Assembly: GCA_028285265.1 (NCBI GenBank)
Contig: JANQPX010000038.1
Span: forward strand, 1-64,000
DNA from: Geminicoccaceae bacterium
GTDB taxonomy: Bacteria; Pseudomonadota; Alphaproteobacteria; Geminicoccales; Geminicoccaceae
Length of the DNA: 64,000 nucleotides
Reading direction: 5' to 3'
Positions 26,575 through 35,206 of this stretch are shown one piece after another; position 1 is the first letter of the stretch, and the number at the start of each line of letters is the position of its first letter. A program made the translations under genes and the position numbers. The notes beneath the pieces were generated by a model. It made no database searches. It was not told the DNA's origin and saw nothing but the letters and a program-made list of their open reading frames with translations.

Positions 26575-26943
26575 TTAGGTGTCCTCCGCCTTGGCGATGT
26601 CCGCTTTGAGTTCGTGCGGATCGAGTGGATCGAGAAAGGGATTGCGATAGAGCTTGTCGTGGCTTTCAACACCGATTTCAATCGTGCAGTCTGACATCGG
26701 CCGGGCGACGCAGAGCACCACATAACCTTGGCTGATCTGACGGTTGTTCAGCGCGACCTGACGGTGCTGATCAATCTCGCCTTTGAGCAGTTTTGCAGCG
26801 CAGGTGATGCACCCGCCATATCGACAGCCATATGGAAGATCAACGCCTTGTTCACGCAGTGTATCCAGCAAGGGACGCCGGCGGTCGACCGTATAGGTTG
26901 CACTGCCGCGGTTGGAGATCGTTATGATCCAAGTGTCGGTCAA
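26575..26943 (-). CDS. Plant-type 2Fe-2S ferredoxin
   Basis: 122 residues. The 2Fe-2S ligands are Cys40, Cys45, Cys48 and Cys78 in the order C-X4-C-X2-C-X29-C (LPYGCRYGGCITCAAK and VVLCVA), as in plant-type ferredoxins and oxygenase electron carriers. A 25-residue acidic tail (NPFLDPLDPHELKADIAK) follows the domain. The start overlaps the mtoX stop by ATGA, so it is translated with the methanethiol oxidase. It probably carries electrons to or from an enzyme of this operon. No ferredoxin reductase lies nearby. Confidence 0.9.
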   Translation of the reverse strand: MTDTWIITISNRGSATYTVDRRRPLLDTLREQGVDLPYGCRYGGCITCAAKLLKGEIDQHRQVALNNRQISQGYVVLCVARPMSDCTIEIGVESHDKLYRNPFLDPLDPHELKADIAKAEDT

Positions 26944-28307
26944 AGCCAGATATCACTGGTACAATCGCCGCCGGGATAGCGGGTTTCGTGGCAGCGGCTC
27001 GGTCCATTCGGTTCTTTGCCAAAATCGATGATGAAGTCTTCATTGATCGTCATGCCGCCATTGTCGACATCACAATCGATCATGACCATAACACCGCCCT
27101 GCGTTCGGATCTCCGGATAAAATTGATTGTCCCAGGTCGAAAAGAGCGATGTGGTGACGTAAAGCCGCCTACCATCGAGCGACAATTGGAACATCTGCGG
27201 ACCGCCTGCGACCTTCACGCCGTTGACGATGGGTGCCTTGCCGAGTAGCCCCCCCATCCAAACCTGACCGGTCAATTTGGGATGATGCGGATCTGAGATA
27301 TCATACTGGCGCATGTCACCATGCAGCCAGTTGTTGAGATATAGATACTTGTCGTCCATTGAAACCAGAATCGCCGACATCACGCCAGGAATTGGGATTG
27401 GCCACTCAGGGTGGGGCTCGTTGTCAACGTCGATAATCTTTTCCCATTTCCATTGATCCGCTTCTGATTTCCAAAAGTGGATAACGTTAGCGCTAAGTGC
27501 GGCCCCACAGAAACCGTGGGTACTGTCCGGGTTATGGTGGAACTTCACTTCGAGCGGAATCAACCCGTCTTCACCCAAATACATGGTCTCGACAGGGACG
27601 CGCTTTTCGAAATCCCAAATGTGTAAGCGGCGGCCATACTTCAGATGGCCAACCTCCTCCAAATCAAAGCCTGGCATGAAGGTGTTTGGCGCCGCCCACT
27701 CCGAGCTCACCATGACATTATGACGGGGCTGATACCAGAAATCATAGCCGAAAGGGATGTCTCCCATCGAGTTTTCCCAACGACCGACAATCTCGAAGTT
27801 CTTGTCGAGATGCAGGTAGCCGCCTGGGGCCTCACCTCGCGCGTCACCCAAAAATGAGATGATGATCTCGGACCCAAGGCAGTGCACGGTGTGTGGCCCG
27901 GATAGATTGGCCTTCCCCCTGATCTCGGCGCCCTCAATGACCTTATGCAGACGTGGAGCGCGCGGATCGGTGCCGGTATCAATGACATGAATGTTGTTTG
28001 AGCGAACACCAGGCACCAAAAGATACTGGCGTGCCATTGAAGAGTCGCCATGGCATGATGAACACGCATTCCACCCCATGTGATGCAATTCATCACCGAT
28101 GCCAGGCATCTCCAGTCGGTGAATCACTTGTGAGTAGGTTGAACTTTCAGGGTCCGCATCGACAGTTGCGAGATAGTCGGGCTTCTGTATGCCGGTGCCA
28201 GTATAGATTGCGATGGTGTAAAGCAATTTCTCCCTAGGCGCTTTGATCGCTTCCTCAGGGCTCGCATAGCCTGGACCACAACAGATCATTTCGCCCTTCG
28301 CACCCAT
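26940..28307 (-). CDS. mtoX: Methanethiol oxidase / selenium-binding protein SBP56
   Basis: 455 residues from ATG 28307. It aligns by eye along its whole length with human SELENBP1: CGPGYASPEEAIKAPREKLLY, PDYLATVDADPES, GDELHHMGWNACSSCHGD, HNVMVSSEWAAP, LYLNNWLHGDMRQYDISDP, LYVTTSLFSTWDNQFYP and the end RYPGGDCTSDIW. These proteins oxidise methanethiol to formaldehyde, sulfide and hydrogen peroxide, using copper bound by conserved His and Cys. No signal peptide is present, while the characterised bacterial MtoX is exported. It heads an operon with ferredoxin, CoA-binding and decarboxylase genes and diverges from an IclR regulator. Methanethiol is a product of methionine and DMSP breakdown. 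Confidence 0.93.
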   Translation of the reverse strand: MGAKGEMICCGPGYASPEEAIKAPREKLLYTIAIYTGTGIQKPDYLATVDADPESSTYSQVIHRLEMPGIGDELHHMGWNACSSCHGDSSMARQYLLVPGVRSNNIHVIDTGTDPRAPRLHKVIEGAEIRGKANLSGPHTVHCLGSEIIISFLGDARGEAPGGYLHLDKNFEIVGRWENSMGDIPFGYDFWYQPRHNVMVSSEWAAPNTFMPGFDLEEVGHLKYGRRLHIWDFEKRVPVETMYLGEDGLIPLEVKFHHNPDSTHGFCGAALSANVIHFWKSEADQWKWEKIIDVDNEPHPEWPIPIPGVMSAILVSMDDKYLYLNNWLHGDMRQYDISDPHHPKLTGQVWMGGLLGKAPIVNGVKVAGGPQMFQLSLDGRRLYVTTSLFSTWDNQFYPEIRTQGGVMVMIDCDVDNGGMTINEDFIIDFGKEPNGPSRCHETRYPGGDCTSDIWL

Positions 28308-28351
28308 ACCCCTGGCTCTCCGGCATCATTTTCAGGTTGGCTCATCATCCA

Positions 28352-28394
28352 TCTCAATTTATTGTTTAATGAGACACTTGTCTACAAAATGAGA
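28352..28394. promoter_or_regulatory. Repeated half-sites, probable IclR operator
   Basis: The 92-base space between mtoX and the IclR gene holds AATGAGA at 28368-28374 and again at 28388-28394, exactly 20 bases apart, so on the same DNA face. An inverted TCTCA lies at 28352-28356. IclR proteins bind such short divergent spaces as dimers or tetramers. Function inferred. Confidence 0.5.
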
Positions 28395-28399
28395 TCAAC

Positions 28400-29161
28400 A
28401 TGCACCTCGATCGTCTGATCGCTGTATTGGAAGCTGTGGCTATTGCCGGCCGCGCAATTTCACCAGCTGATATGCAGCGTGCCACAGGCATTCCACGTCC
28501 TACTTGCTATCGCCTCCTTCAGACATTGGCCGAGCATCATCTACTTGACGAGGTTCCAGGTGGTTCGCGTTACCTGATTGGTCAGCGTCTCAAGCGAATT
28601 GCTCTCCTGGGTCAACCGGACGCTGATGTGTGCCAAGCTGCTGCCCCGACACTTCGGGAGACGGCCATCAATTTCGGGGAAGCGGTTTTTCTATCCAGAT
28701 TCCGCGACAGAACCGTCGAAATCATCCATGTGGAAACGCCGATCGATACTGCACGATCCTTCATTCATCCTGGCCTCGGGAACCGCCCCTTACATGCCTG
28801 CTCCTGCTCAAAGGCAATAGCAGCCTTTGCAGACCAGGCGTTTCAAAGCGATATACTCACAAGGCCATTACGTGCTTACACAGAACAAACCATGACGCTA
28901 CCAAGTGACGTCGAGCGAGAATTCGCTTCGATCCGAGACCGTGGCTATGCAGAGTGCGTCGAGGAAATTGAAGTGGGCGTCTCGAGCGTCGCTGCCCCTA
29001 TCCGCATCGGCGAACTTGGCGTGCCTTTCAGCGTTGGTGCCACAGGTCCCGTTCGACGATTTACCACCCGCCATCGCGAACTGATCGGTGCCAGGCTCAT
29101 CAAGGTTGCGGATCAAATTGCTGCCAATCTGCAGCTTGTACAAGCTGGCTCGCTGAGCTGA
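28400..29161 (+). CDS. IclR-family transcriptional regulator
   Basis: 253 residues. Winged helix-turn-helix at about 1-65 (LIAVLEAVAIAGRAISPADMQRATGIPRPTCYRLLQTLAEHHLLDEV). The effector domain is about 80-250 (GEAVFLSRFRDRTVEIIHVET, then RPLHACSCSKAIAAF and VAAPIRIGELGVPFSVGATGP, with Cys in the IclR ligand pocket region). It diverges from the mtoX operon with 92 bases between, and the repeated half-sites there support direct control. The ligand is probably an organic acid or a sulfur metabolite of that operon. The binding role is inferred. Confidence 0.9.
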   Translation: MHLDRLIAVLEAVAIAGRAISPADMQRATGIPRPTCYRLLQTLAEHHLLDEVPGGSRYLIGQRLKRIALLGQPDADVCQAAAPTLRETAINFGEAVFLSRFRDRTVEIIHVETPIDTARSFIHPGLGNRPLHACSCSKAIAAFADQAFQSDILTRPLRAYTEQTMTLPSDVEREFASIRDRGYAECVEEIEVGVSSVAAPIRIGELGVPFSVGATGPVRRFTTRHRELIGARLIKVADQIAANLQLVQAGSLS

Positions 29162-29615
29162 TCTCACCCCACAAGATCCTGCACCTGAGTTCGACAAGGG
29201 GTCGTCGGTGTTGACGGCACGCATTCGATATTGAGCATCAAAACAGGCTCCAAGAGTTAACCTTCATTGGTCCTGAGTTGAGGTAACAAAGATTGCAATG
29301 TCAGCGAACGAACAGGCACTGCCTGCATGACGCCAGTGATCAAGCGAGCCTCACGATGAAATGCATTGCCGCGGAGCAGCAACACCCCTGGCAGGCATTG
29401 GGATGGTACGACCATTGATGCTGCCACAAGGCGACAAAGCCTCCAACATCGGATAGTCATCGCGGCACGAGTAAAGGACATGGCGGGTCCACGGCATTGC
29501 GGATGAGTTTGCCCTCCCCTCACCCATCTCCCTGCCGCCTGACTCGAAGACAGAGGCTGGTTGCTCTCCGAACACGATCTGGCTACCTGTCACCGGAACC
29601 TCGCACTAACACACC
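29162..29615. other. Gap with possible decayed coding sequence on the minus strand
   Basis: About 450 bases between the IclR gene and the flippase stop. Two overlapping minus-strand frames (29257-29523 and 29351-29593) read as semi-plausible protein in pieces, which would fit a frameshifted remnant, but no family is recognisable. No terminator found. Confidence 0.3.
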
Positions 29616-30602
29616 CTAAGCGGCTTTGGGGGCCTGCTGTTTGCGTGCGCCAGGATCCAAAAAGTGAAAGACAGCTCCCGGCAGGAGGGCAATCAAAAAC
29701 AACATGTGATTGGTGAGGCCGACGGCGAAGCCGACGCTATTCGGTACACCAGCCAGCGCCAAAAACCAGACAAACAATCCTTCGCGAATGCCGAACCCAT
29801 CAAAACTCAGCGGGATCCGGATCAGGACAAGTTCTAACGGAACAATAATCAGGAACCAGAGTGGTGACACGGTAACGTCGAGCGCCAACGCGACCATCCA
29901 AGCGCGCAAAATGGGAAGCGCATTCTCCAGCATTGTCAAAACGAAAAACAGAGCGAGGGTCGATCGCTCATGACGGTAGTCGCGATAGGCACCGTGAATC
30001 TTACCGATAAGGGACGCAACCCGACCAACGACTGGTATCTTTGCGAGCAGCTTCGACAAGCGCAGGGTCATCATTTCGGCGACAGAACTGAACGAAAAGA
30101 CAAACACGCCAAACAGCACGAGGCATGCACCAACGATAGCCGCTAGCAGATTACCGCTGTCCAAGCCGCTTTCACCGATTAGGCCAGGCAGGAGGCCGGC
30201 GGCGATGATGCCAAAAATCGCCAAGGCTAAAAGGCCGATGGCTCGTTCCATCAAGATCGATGAAGCAATCTCCGGCAGACGTTGTTCATCACGCGTGACC
30301 AGCCAAGCCCGTACGACGTCGCCACCGACGGTTGGCGGCAGAAATACCCCTAGAAATGTCGACTGGTAGTAGATTTTTGTTGCTCGCCACCAAGACAGGT
30401 GGATGCCCTTGACGGTGAGCAGGAGGGTCCACTTGACCGCCATGAGAATACGGTTCGCCGTGGTGACAAGGAGTGCCAAAAGAATCCAGACCGGATCGGC
30501 ATCCATCAAAACCCGGCCGAGTTCTCGAGGATCAATCCACCAAATGAGGATCCCGAGCAAGAGGATACTCACTGAAATTTGTACTGATCGTTTCGCCGTC
30601 AC
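29616..30602 (-). CDS. Flippase-like membrane protein (LPG-synthase transmembrane / AglD family)
   Basis: 328 residues with about eight hydrophobic segments. It matches the UPF0104/lysylphosphatidylglycerol-synthase transmembrane domain: ILMAVKWTLLL, YYQSTFLGVFLPPTVGGDVVRAW with the conserved polar loop, and PLSFDGFGIREGLFVWFLALAG in the C-terminal half. The catalytic aminoacyl-transfer domain of MprF is missing, so it is a flippase-like or lipid-binding membrane protein only. It diverges from an acyltransferase-ACP gene 220 bases away, which suggests both act on an envelope lipid or glycan. It ends in a basic tail (ARKQQAPKAA). Confidence 0.85.
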   Translation of the reverse strand: MTAKRSVQISVSILLLGILIWWIDPRELGRVLMDADPVWILLALLVTTANRILMAVKWTLLLTVKGIHLSWWRATKIYYQSTFLGVFLPPTVGGDVVRAWLVTRDEQRLPEIASSILMERAIGLLALAIFGIIAAGLLPGLIGESGLDSGNLLAAIVGACLVLFGVFVFSFSSVAEMMTLRLSKLLAKIPVVGRVASLIGKIHGAYRDYRHERSTLALFFVLTMLENALPILRAWMVALALDVTVSPLWFLIIVPLELVLIRIPLSFDGFGIREGLFVWFLALAGVPNSVGFAVGLTNHMLFLIALLPGAVFHFLDPGARKQQAPKAA

Positions 30603-30669
30603 CGGCTATCCTCACTTGAGTGCGTTGCTACCAATTGGCGCAAAACCTTTGTATTTTATGAGATCGAAC

Positions 30670-30690
30670 CTGGCGTCTTGATATCGCCAG
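30670..30690. promoter_or_regulatory. Short dyad in the flippase/acyltransferase divergent space
   Basis: CTGGCG (30670-30675) and CGCCAG (30685-30690) form a 6-bp inverted repeat with a 9-base spacer. It lies between divergent genes and could be an operator or a stem-loop. Short repeats of this kind also arise by chance. Confidence 0.3.
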
Positions 30691-30822
30691 AACTATCCCG
30701 AAGTGGTATAGCTCCAGGATATCGGTTTCGAAAGCCATGTCTCGGTTGTATCCAACTGTTCGGACAACGGCTGGAAACGTTTCTTGCAGCCCTTACAAAA
30801 TAGCCGCCAAGAGGAAAAGGCC

Positions 30823-31905
30823 TTGACAGATCATCGCGGACGTCTGCGCGACGATGCTTTTATCCGACATCGGCTCCACAGTGGCTCGGGGTCGTCCTGG
30901 CAACGATACGCCAGTCTGGTGCTTGCGCACCCGACCTTGTTCGGCATGATCCGGTATGAATTGCTCACAACCTTGTTCGGATCGCTTCCCGGTGCTCTTG
31001 GAATCGTGCTTCGAAAGGTACTCTACCCCTACTTGTTCCCGAAGATTGGCCGGGGCGTCGTCTTCGGTGCACGGGTCACAATACGTCACCCCGAACGCAT
31101 TGTTTTGGGTGACGGCGTTGTCGTCGACGATGATGCTTTTCTAGACGGCCGCGGTGCCGGTGATGAGGGACTCGTTATCGGGGATCGAGCGATTGTGAAC
31201 CGATCAGCCTATGTACAGGCTAAGGTAGGCATGATCTCTATCGGTGCTGACACCAATATCGGTGCCGGCGTCCGCATCATTTCTCAAGGCCCAATCCGGA
31301 TTGAAGATGACGTTAGCATCGCCGGTGGATGCGTCGTCGCCGGTGGCCGCTATGTGGTTGAACGCGACGGTGAAGATGACCGAAAGGAGCGGTTCACTGG
31401 TGGTGAGATTCATGTTGGAAAAGGCGTTCGCCTCGCGATGAATGTGATCATCCAAGACGGCGTGACCGTTGGAGAAGGCGCGATCGTTGCCCCAGGGAGC
31501 GTCGTCGTAAGCGATGTTGAGCCTCATGTCGTCGTCAGCGGCTTTCCTGCACGGCCGTGGCGGCAACGTAAGGTCCGCGCTGAGCCTTCTCCTGAAGCTT
31601 TGACCTTGCCCACCAGCGATTCGACGGGGGACGAGGGTACAAACAGCGCCATCATCGAAAAGATCAAGCAATGGCTCGAAGAACATCGCTTTGCCGAGTT
31701 TACGGGTCCCGATGCATTGTCTCATGACGAGTCGCTCTTCGATGCCGATATCTTGGATTCCCTGAGCGTCGTCTCGATGGTCACATGGCTCGAGCAAACC
31801 TTCGATATCTCTATCGCCGATGACGATCTCATTCCCGAAAATCTCGAAACCGTTACCAACATCGAGAGATTTGTTCTCCTTCGCCAAGGAGCTCTATCTT
31901 CATGA
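30823..31905 (+). CDS. Hexapeptide-repeat acyltransferase fused to an acyl carrier protein
   Basis: 360 residues from TTG 30823, chosen because GAGG lies 8 bases upstream. Residues about 70-245 are a left-handed beta-helix of hexapeptide repeats (for example LGDGVVVDDDAFL, IGADTNIGAGVRI, VGEGAIVAPGSVVVSDV and the end VSGFPARPW) as in acetyl/acyl transferases. After a Pro/Ser/Thr linker (about 252-272), residues 275-360 form an acyl carrier domain with the phosphopantetheine Ser313 in ADILDSLSVVS. This is an acyltransferase carrying its own ACP. Its stop overlaps the next gene (ATGA), an acyl-AMP ligase that can load the ACP. The acyl group and the acceptor are unknown. Confidence 0.85.
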   Translation: MTDHRGRLRDDAFIRHRLHSGSGSSWQRYASLVLAHPTLFGMIRYELLTTLFGSLPGALGIVLRKVLYPYLFPKIGRGVVFGARVTIRHPERIVLGDGVVVDDDAFLDGRGAGDEGLVIGDRAIVNRSAYVQAKVGMISIGADTNIGAGVRIISQGPIRIEDDVSIAGGCVVAGGRYVVERDGEDDRKERFTGGEIHVGKGVRLAMNVIIQDGVTVGEGAIVAPGSVVVSDVEPHVVVSGFPARPWRQRKVRAEPSPEALTLPTSDSTGDEGTNSAIIEKIKQWLEEHRFAEFTGPDALSHDESLFDADILDSLSVVSMVTWLEQTFDISIADDDLIPENLETVTNIERFVLLRQGALSS

Positions 31906-33395
31906 CCTGGCTTGTACGCACACTCCTAGAACGAGGAAGCGCCCAGCCAAACCGGCCAGCAGTCGCCGTCAATGACACCGTGCTTACCTGGCAAGATTTG
32001 GCGGACCAGGTCCGCGGTGCCGCAGAGCATTTGTCGTCACTTGGTGTTGGCCAAGGAGATCGCGTCGTTCTTTCCGCGACAACCTCACCGACCTTCATTG
32101 TCAGCTATTTCGCGACCCATCTCATCGGTGGGGTGGCGGTTCCCGTTGATCCCCGCATCCCGGCATCACGGTTAGAGTTCGTCGCGAACGCGGTTAAGCC
32201 TGCGGCGATCTTTACAACCCGTTCTGCAGCACTGTCCGACCACGCTTGTCGCGACTTCGAAGAACTCGGTCAAGCCAGCATGGCGCTTGCCGGCTCGTCT
32301 TTTGGCCAGGATTTGGCAGCAAACGCGAATGACGAAGCCACCGCCGATATTCTGTTCACCAGTGGGACGACTGGACAGCCCAAGGGGGTGGTGCTGAGCC
32401 ATCGGGCAATTGTTGCCGCAGCTCAGCAGATCAATACTTTCATTGGCAATGCTGCAGAGGATAGAGAAGTTGTCCCCCTACCTTTGAGCCATTCGTTTGG
32501 TCTCGGCCGCATGCGCTGTCAGGTTCTTGCTGGCGGCATGATGGTGCTTGTGGATGGATTTGCTGCAGCCGGCTCGCTTTTTGAGGCGATGCGACGCTTC
32601 AAAGCCACTGGCCTTTCGTTCGTACCGGCAGCCCTTGGCGTTCTCTTCCAAACCACAGGTGATACACTCGGAGACTTCGCAAGCACGCTTCGCTGGATCG
32701 AGATCGGCAGTGCTGCTATGTCGCCGGAAGATAAATCGCGGCTGATGGCGCTGCTCCCGAGAACCCGACTTTGTATGCATTACGGTCTAACGGAAGCGTC
32801 ACGCTCAGCATTCATTGAGCTTCACGAAGCCAGCGCCGCCGGTCGGCTGGAATCTGTTGGTCGGCCGGCGCCTGGCGTCGAACTGCGTGTGGCCGACAAA
32901 TCAGGGACAAGCGTCCCACAAGGCGAACGCGGACGAATTCTGGTCAAAGCAAATACATTGATGTCGCGCTACTGGCGTGATGATCACGGTACCATCGCAG
33001 CTTTTCAAGATGGCTGGCTTATCTCAGGCGACATCGGTCACTTCGATGAAAGCGGCTGGCTCTATCTGGATGCGCGCGAGAAAGACTTGGTCAACGTCGG
33101 TGGACGGGAGGTTTCGCCTAAAGAAATTGAGCTCATCTTGGAGGAGCTCGACAATGTCGCCGCATGTGCCTGCGTCGGCGTACCTGATCCCCAAGGAATC
33201 ACTGGTTCGGCCATCAAAGCCTTTCTTGTACCAGGGCAGCAGGATGCTCCTCCCCCACGACCGGTTACGCTCGCCAAACATCTACGAGGTAGGATCGAAC
33301 CTTATAAGATGCCTGTAGCCTTTGAATGGATCGACGAACTGCCGCGGACGCCATCTGGCAAGCTTCACCGAGCGGCCCTCGCCGCACGAGGTTGA
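31902..33395 (+). CDS. Acyl-AMP ligase / acyl-CoA synthetase family enzyme
   Basis: 497 residues. ANL superfamily: ATP-binding loop ILFTSGTTGQPKGVVLSH (about 149-166), YGLTEAS (about 296), SGDIGHFDESGWLYLDAREKDLVNVGGREVSPKEIE (hinge region), and PRTPSGKLHRAAL with catalytic Lys487. It activates a carboxylic acid as an acyl-AMP. The ATGA overlap with the ACP-fusion gene makes that ACP the likely acceptor, instead of or besides CoA. The chain length is not predictable. It completes a compact two-gene activation-and-transfer unit. A phosphopantetheinyl transferase must come from elsewhere. Confidence 0.9.
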   Translation: MTWLVRTLLERGSAQPNRPAVAVNDTVLTWQDLADQVRGAAEHLSSLGVGQGDRVVLSATTSPTFIVSYFATHLIGGVAVPVDPRIPASRLEFVANAVKPAAIFTTRSAALSDHACRDFEELGQASMALAGSSFGQDLAANANDEATADILFTSGTTGQPKGVVLSHRAIVAAAQQINTFIGNAAEDREVVPLPLSHSFGLGRMRCQVLAGGMMVLVDGFAAAGSLFEAMRRFKATGLSFVPAALGVLFQTTGDTLGDFASTLRWIEIGSAAMSPEDKSRLMALLPRTRLCMHYGLTEASRSAFIELHEASAAGRLESVGRPAPGVELRVADKSGTSVPQGERGRILVKANTLMSRYWRDDHGTIAAFQDGWLISGDIGHFDESGWLYLDAREKDLVNVGGREVSPKEIELILEELDNVAACACVGVPDPQGITGSAIKAFLVPGQQDAPPPRPVTLAKHLRGRIEPYKMPVAFEWIDELPRTPSGKLHRAALAARG

Positions 33396-33627
33396 AGTCC
33401 GCTGAAGCTCTACATCCACGGGCGACGATCGCGCGGTCAATGAATGCGACATTGACGACGTGCTGGTCAAAAAGCGCAGGACGCTTTCTCAGCCCTTCAG
33501 TCCAAAAGGATTGATCATGCAATCCTGGAGCGTCGGCGTGCTGGACTGGAAGCAAGAGCTATGATCAATCCTCAAGATCCTCGGTTCTGTTGAAGCCTTT
33601 GCCCAAAAGAATGGCCCCGCACATGCC

Positions 33628-34116
33628 TCAACCGGCACGTCTTCGATTATCCTCGAAGAGCCAGACCATTCGATCGACAAACCAAGTCTTGGTGGTGATT
33701 GTAAGAGAGAGCCCGCAGAGCGCTGCCCATTCATTGAGCGTCGTAAGTCCGTAGACTAGGATCGCGCCGCCAACAGCAGAGAACAAGGTCAGACGTCTTG
33801 CCATCACAAGGTGATGCATGGGTATCTGGACACGCCGTCGTTCAAGAAACAAACGCTCACCTTCAACCCCCTTATAGGCCCAGCCATCATTGCTCGACAC
33901 AGGGGGAAATGCCCTCGGATTATACCAAATCCAAAACAGTGCTGCTGCTATAGGTATTAGCGACCACCAACCCAGCCAGACCCGACTCCAGATCGCGAGA
34001 GCCACGAGAGGAAGACAGGTGAAACGTGTGTAGACACTCCAGGGATTGGCATGGCGTGCCCAGGTTTCTTCATCCATCGACATAATGCGTTCGGAGAGTT
34101 TGAAGATATCAACCAT
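33628..34116 (-). CDS. Conserved membrane protein (resembles DUF6653)
   Basis: 162 residues from ATG 34116. Residues near the start (MSMDEETWARHANPWSVYTRF) form a distinctive block, followed by two to four hydrophobic segments (LVALAIWSRVWLGWWSLIPIAAALFWIW; LFSAVGGAILVYGLTTLNEWAALCGLSLTITTKTWFVDRMVWL). I associate this with the DUF6653 family, of unknown function; that assignment is from memory and not certain. An inner-membrane location is likely. It lies convergent to the acyl-AMP ligase and 190 bases downstream of the VOC gene on the same strand. Confidence 0.75.
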   Translation of the reverse strand: MVDIFKLSERIMSMDEETWARHANPWSVYTRFTCLPLVALAIWSRVWLGWWSLIPIAAALFWIWYNPRAFPPVSSNDGWAYKGVEGERLFLERRRVQIPMHHLVMARRLTLFSAVGGAILVYGLTTLNEWAALCGLSLTITTKTWFVDRMVWLFEDNRRRAG

Positions 34117-34306
34117 GATCTTACCAAGATGCTGCCCTAGCGGCCGCAACAGCCAAACGACGAAGTCTTACAATAGAGATGGCGCTCCTGGAATTTCACC
34201 AAATCGGGCTGCCGAACCGAACAAAGTTTAGCCAGAAGCCTAATCCGAGCCATGAGATGATCAGGACGCACCATTTTGCAATGCGCCTCATCACGTGCCC
34301 ATAGCA

Positions 34307-34720
34307 TCAGGGATTCGGTTCGATCAAATCCCACATATTGCCATAGAGGTCGAGAAAAACCGCCACCGTGCCGTAGTCCTCATTGCGCGGTTTGCCGCGG
34401 ATGAACGTTACCCCGCGCGACTGATAGAGTTTGTAGTCCCGCCAGAAGTCGTCGGTATAGAGAAACATAAAGACACGCCCGCCGGTCTGAGCACCTATTC
34501 TTGATTTTTGCTCCTCAGTTGTTGCCTTAGCAAGCAATAGACGACTCCCTGAGGAACCGCAGGGTGCAACAACCACCCAACGCTTCTCGCGCTCAGGCGC
34601 CATGGATTCGAGCGTTGGGCTGTCTTCGACAAGGTCAAATCCCAGGACGTTAACGAAGAAACTGATGGCTTCGTCATAGTCACGTACCAAGAGCGATGTC
34701 AGTCCAAGATATTGACGCAT
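34307..34720 (-). CDS. VOC-superfamily (glyoxalase-like) protein
   Basis: 137 residues forming two beta-alpha-beta-beta-beta motifs typical of the glyoxalase/bleomycin-resistance/dioxygenase (VOC) fold: TSLLVRDYDEAISFFVNVLGFDLVED and later FMFLYTDDFWRDYKLYQSRGVTFIRGKPRNEDYGTVAVFLDLYGNMWDLIEP. The final Glu of DLIEP is the usual metal ligand, while the first His position is less clear. Members include lyases, dioxygenases and binding proteins, so the reaction cannot be named. It appears to be a single gene. Confidence 0.85.
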   Translation of the reverse strand: MRQYLGLTSLLVRDYDEAISFFVNVLGFDLVEDSPTLESMAPEREKRWVVVAPCGSSGSRLLLAKATTEEQKSRIGAQTGGRVFMFLYTDDFWRDYKLYQSRGVTFIRGKPRNEDYGTVAVFLDLYGNMWDLIEPNP

Positions 34721-35206
34721 CTATGGGAGCCCGAACCTGTTATTGATACCCTTTGAAGCAATAGCATTATGATCCCCGGCTGGACATATCATGGAAAGCC
34801 TTTGCATCCATGAACGAGCCCGCATTTTAGAGTGTGGCCATCAGTTCTCGCTTGCTGGAGACACTCACTCAACGTCATTCACCCCACCGATCTATCAGGG
34901 GTCGAAATGCCCGAGCCAGGACGTGCGGAGTCGCGGCGAGATTACCGAGCTTGGCCCAGCCCTTGCGTTTGCCCCGCTCGCTGGCATCCACCTGCCAAGC
35001 ATACATGATCGTTAATGTTCACAAGAAACACACGTGGTTTAAGTCGATCCGGCGACTGCAGCTCGCGATCGATGCTTGTATTCGCTGGCTGACGAAGCGA
35101 CACTTTGTCGACCACTCGAAAACTGTAGAATGGCTTTGCAGTGCTATCAATGAAGGTCAAAGCCCAGATCAGATGGGCAAAAAAGAGCTTAACAATGGAG
35201 ATCCGA
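34721..35206. other. Long upstream region of the ABC importer operon
   Basis: About 486 bases with no supported gene. It should contain the promoter and leader of the binding-protein gene. I saw no recognisable riboswitch or operator. Confidence 0.4.

Noticed and set aside
26062..26694. 210-codon plus-strand frame antisense to CoA-binding and ferredoxin genes
   Set aside because: The minus-strand genes have clear motifs and exact operon junctions.
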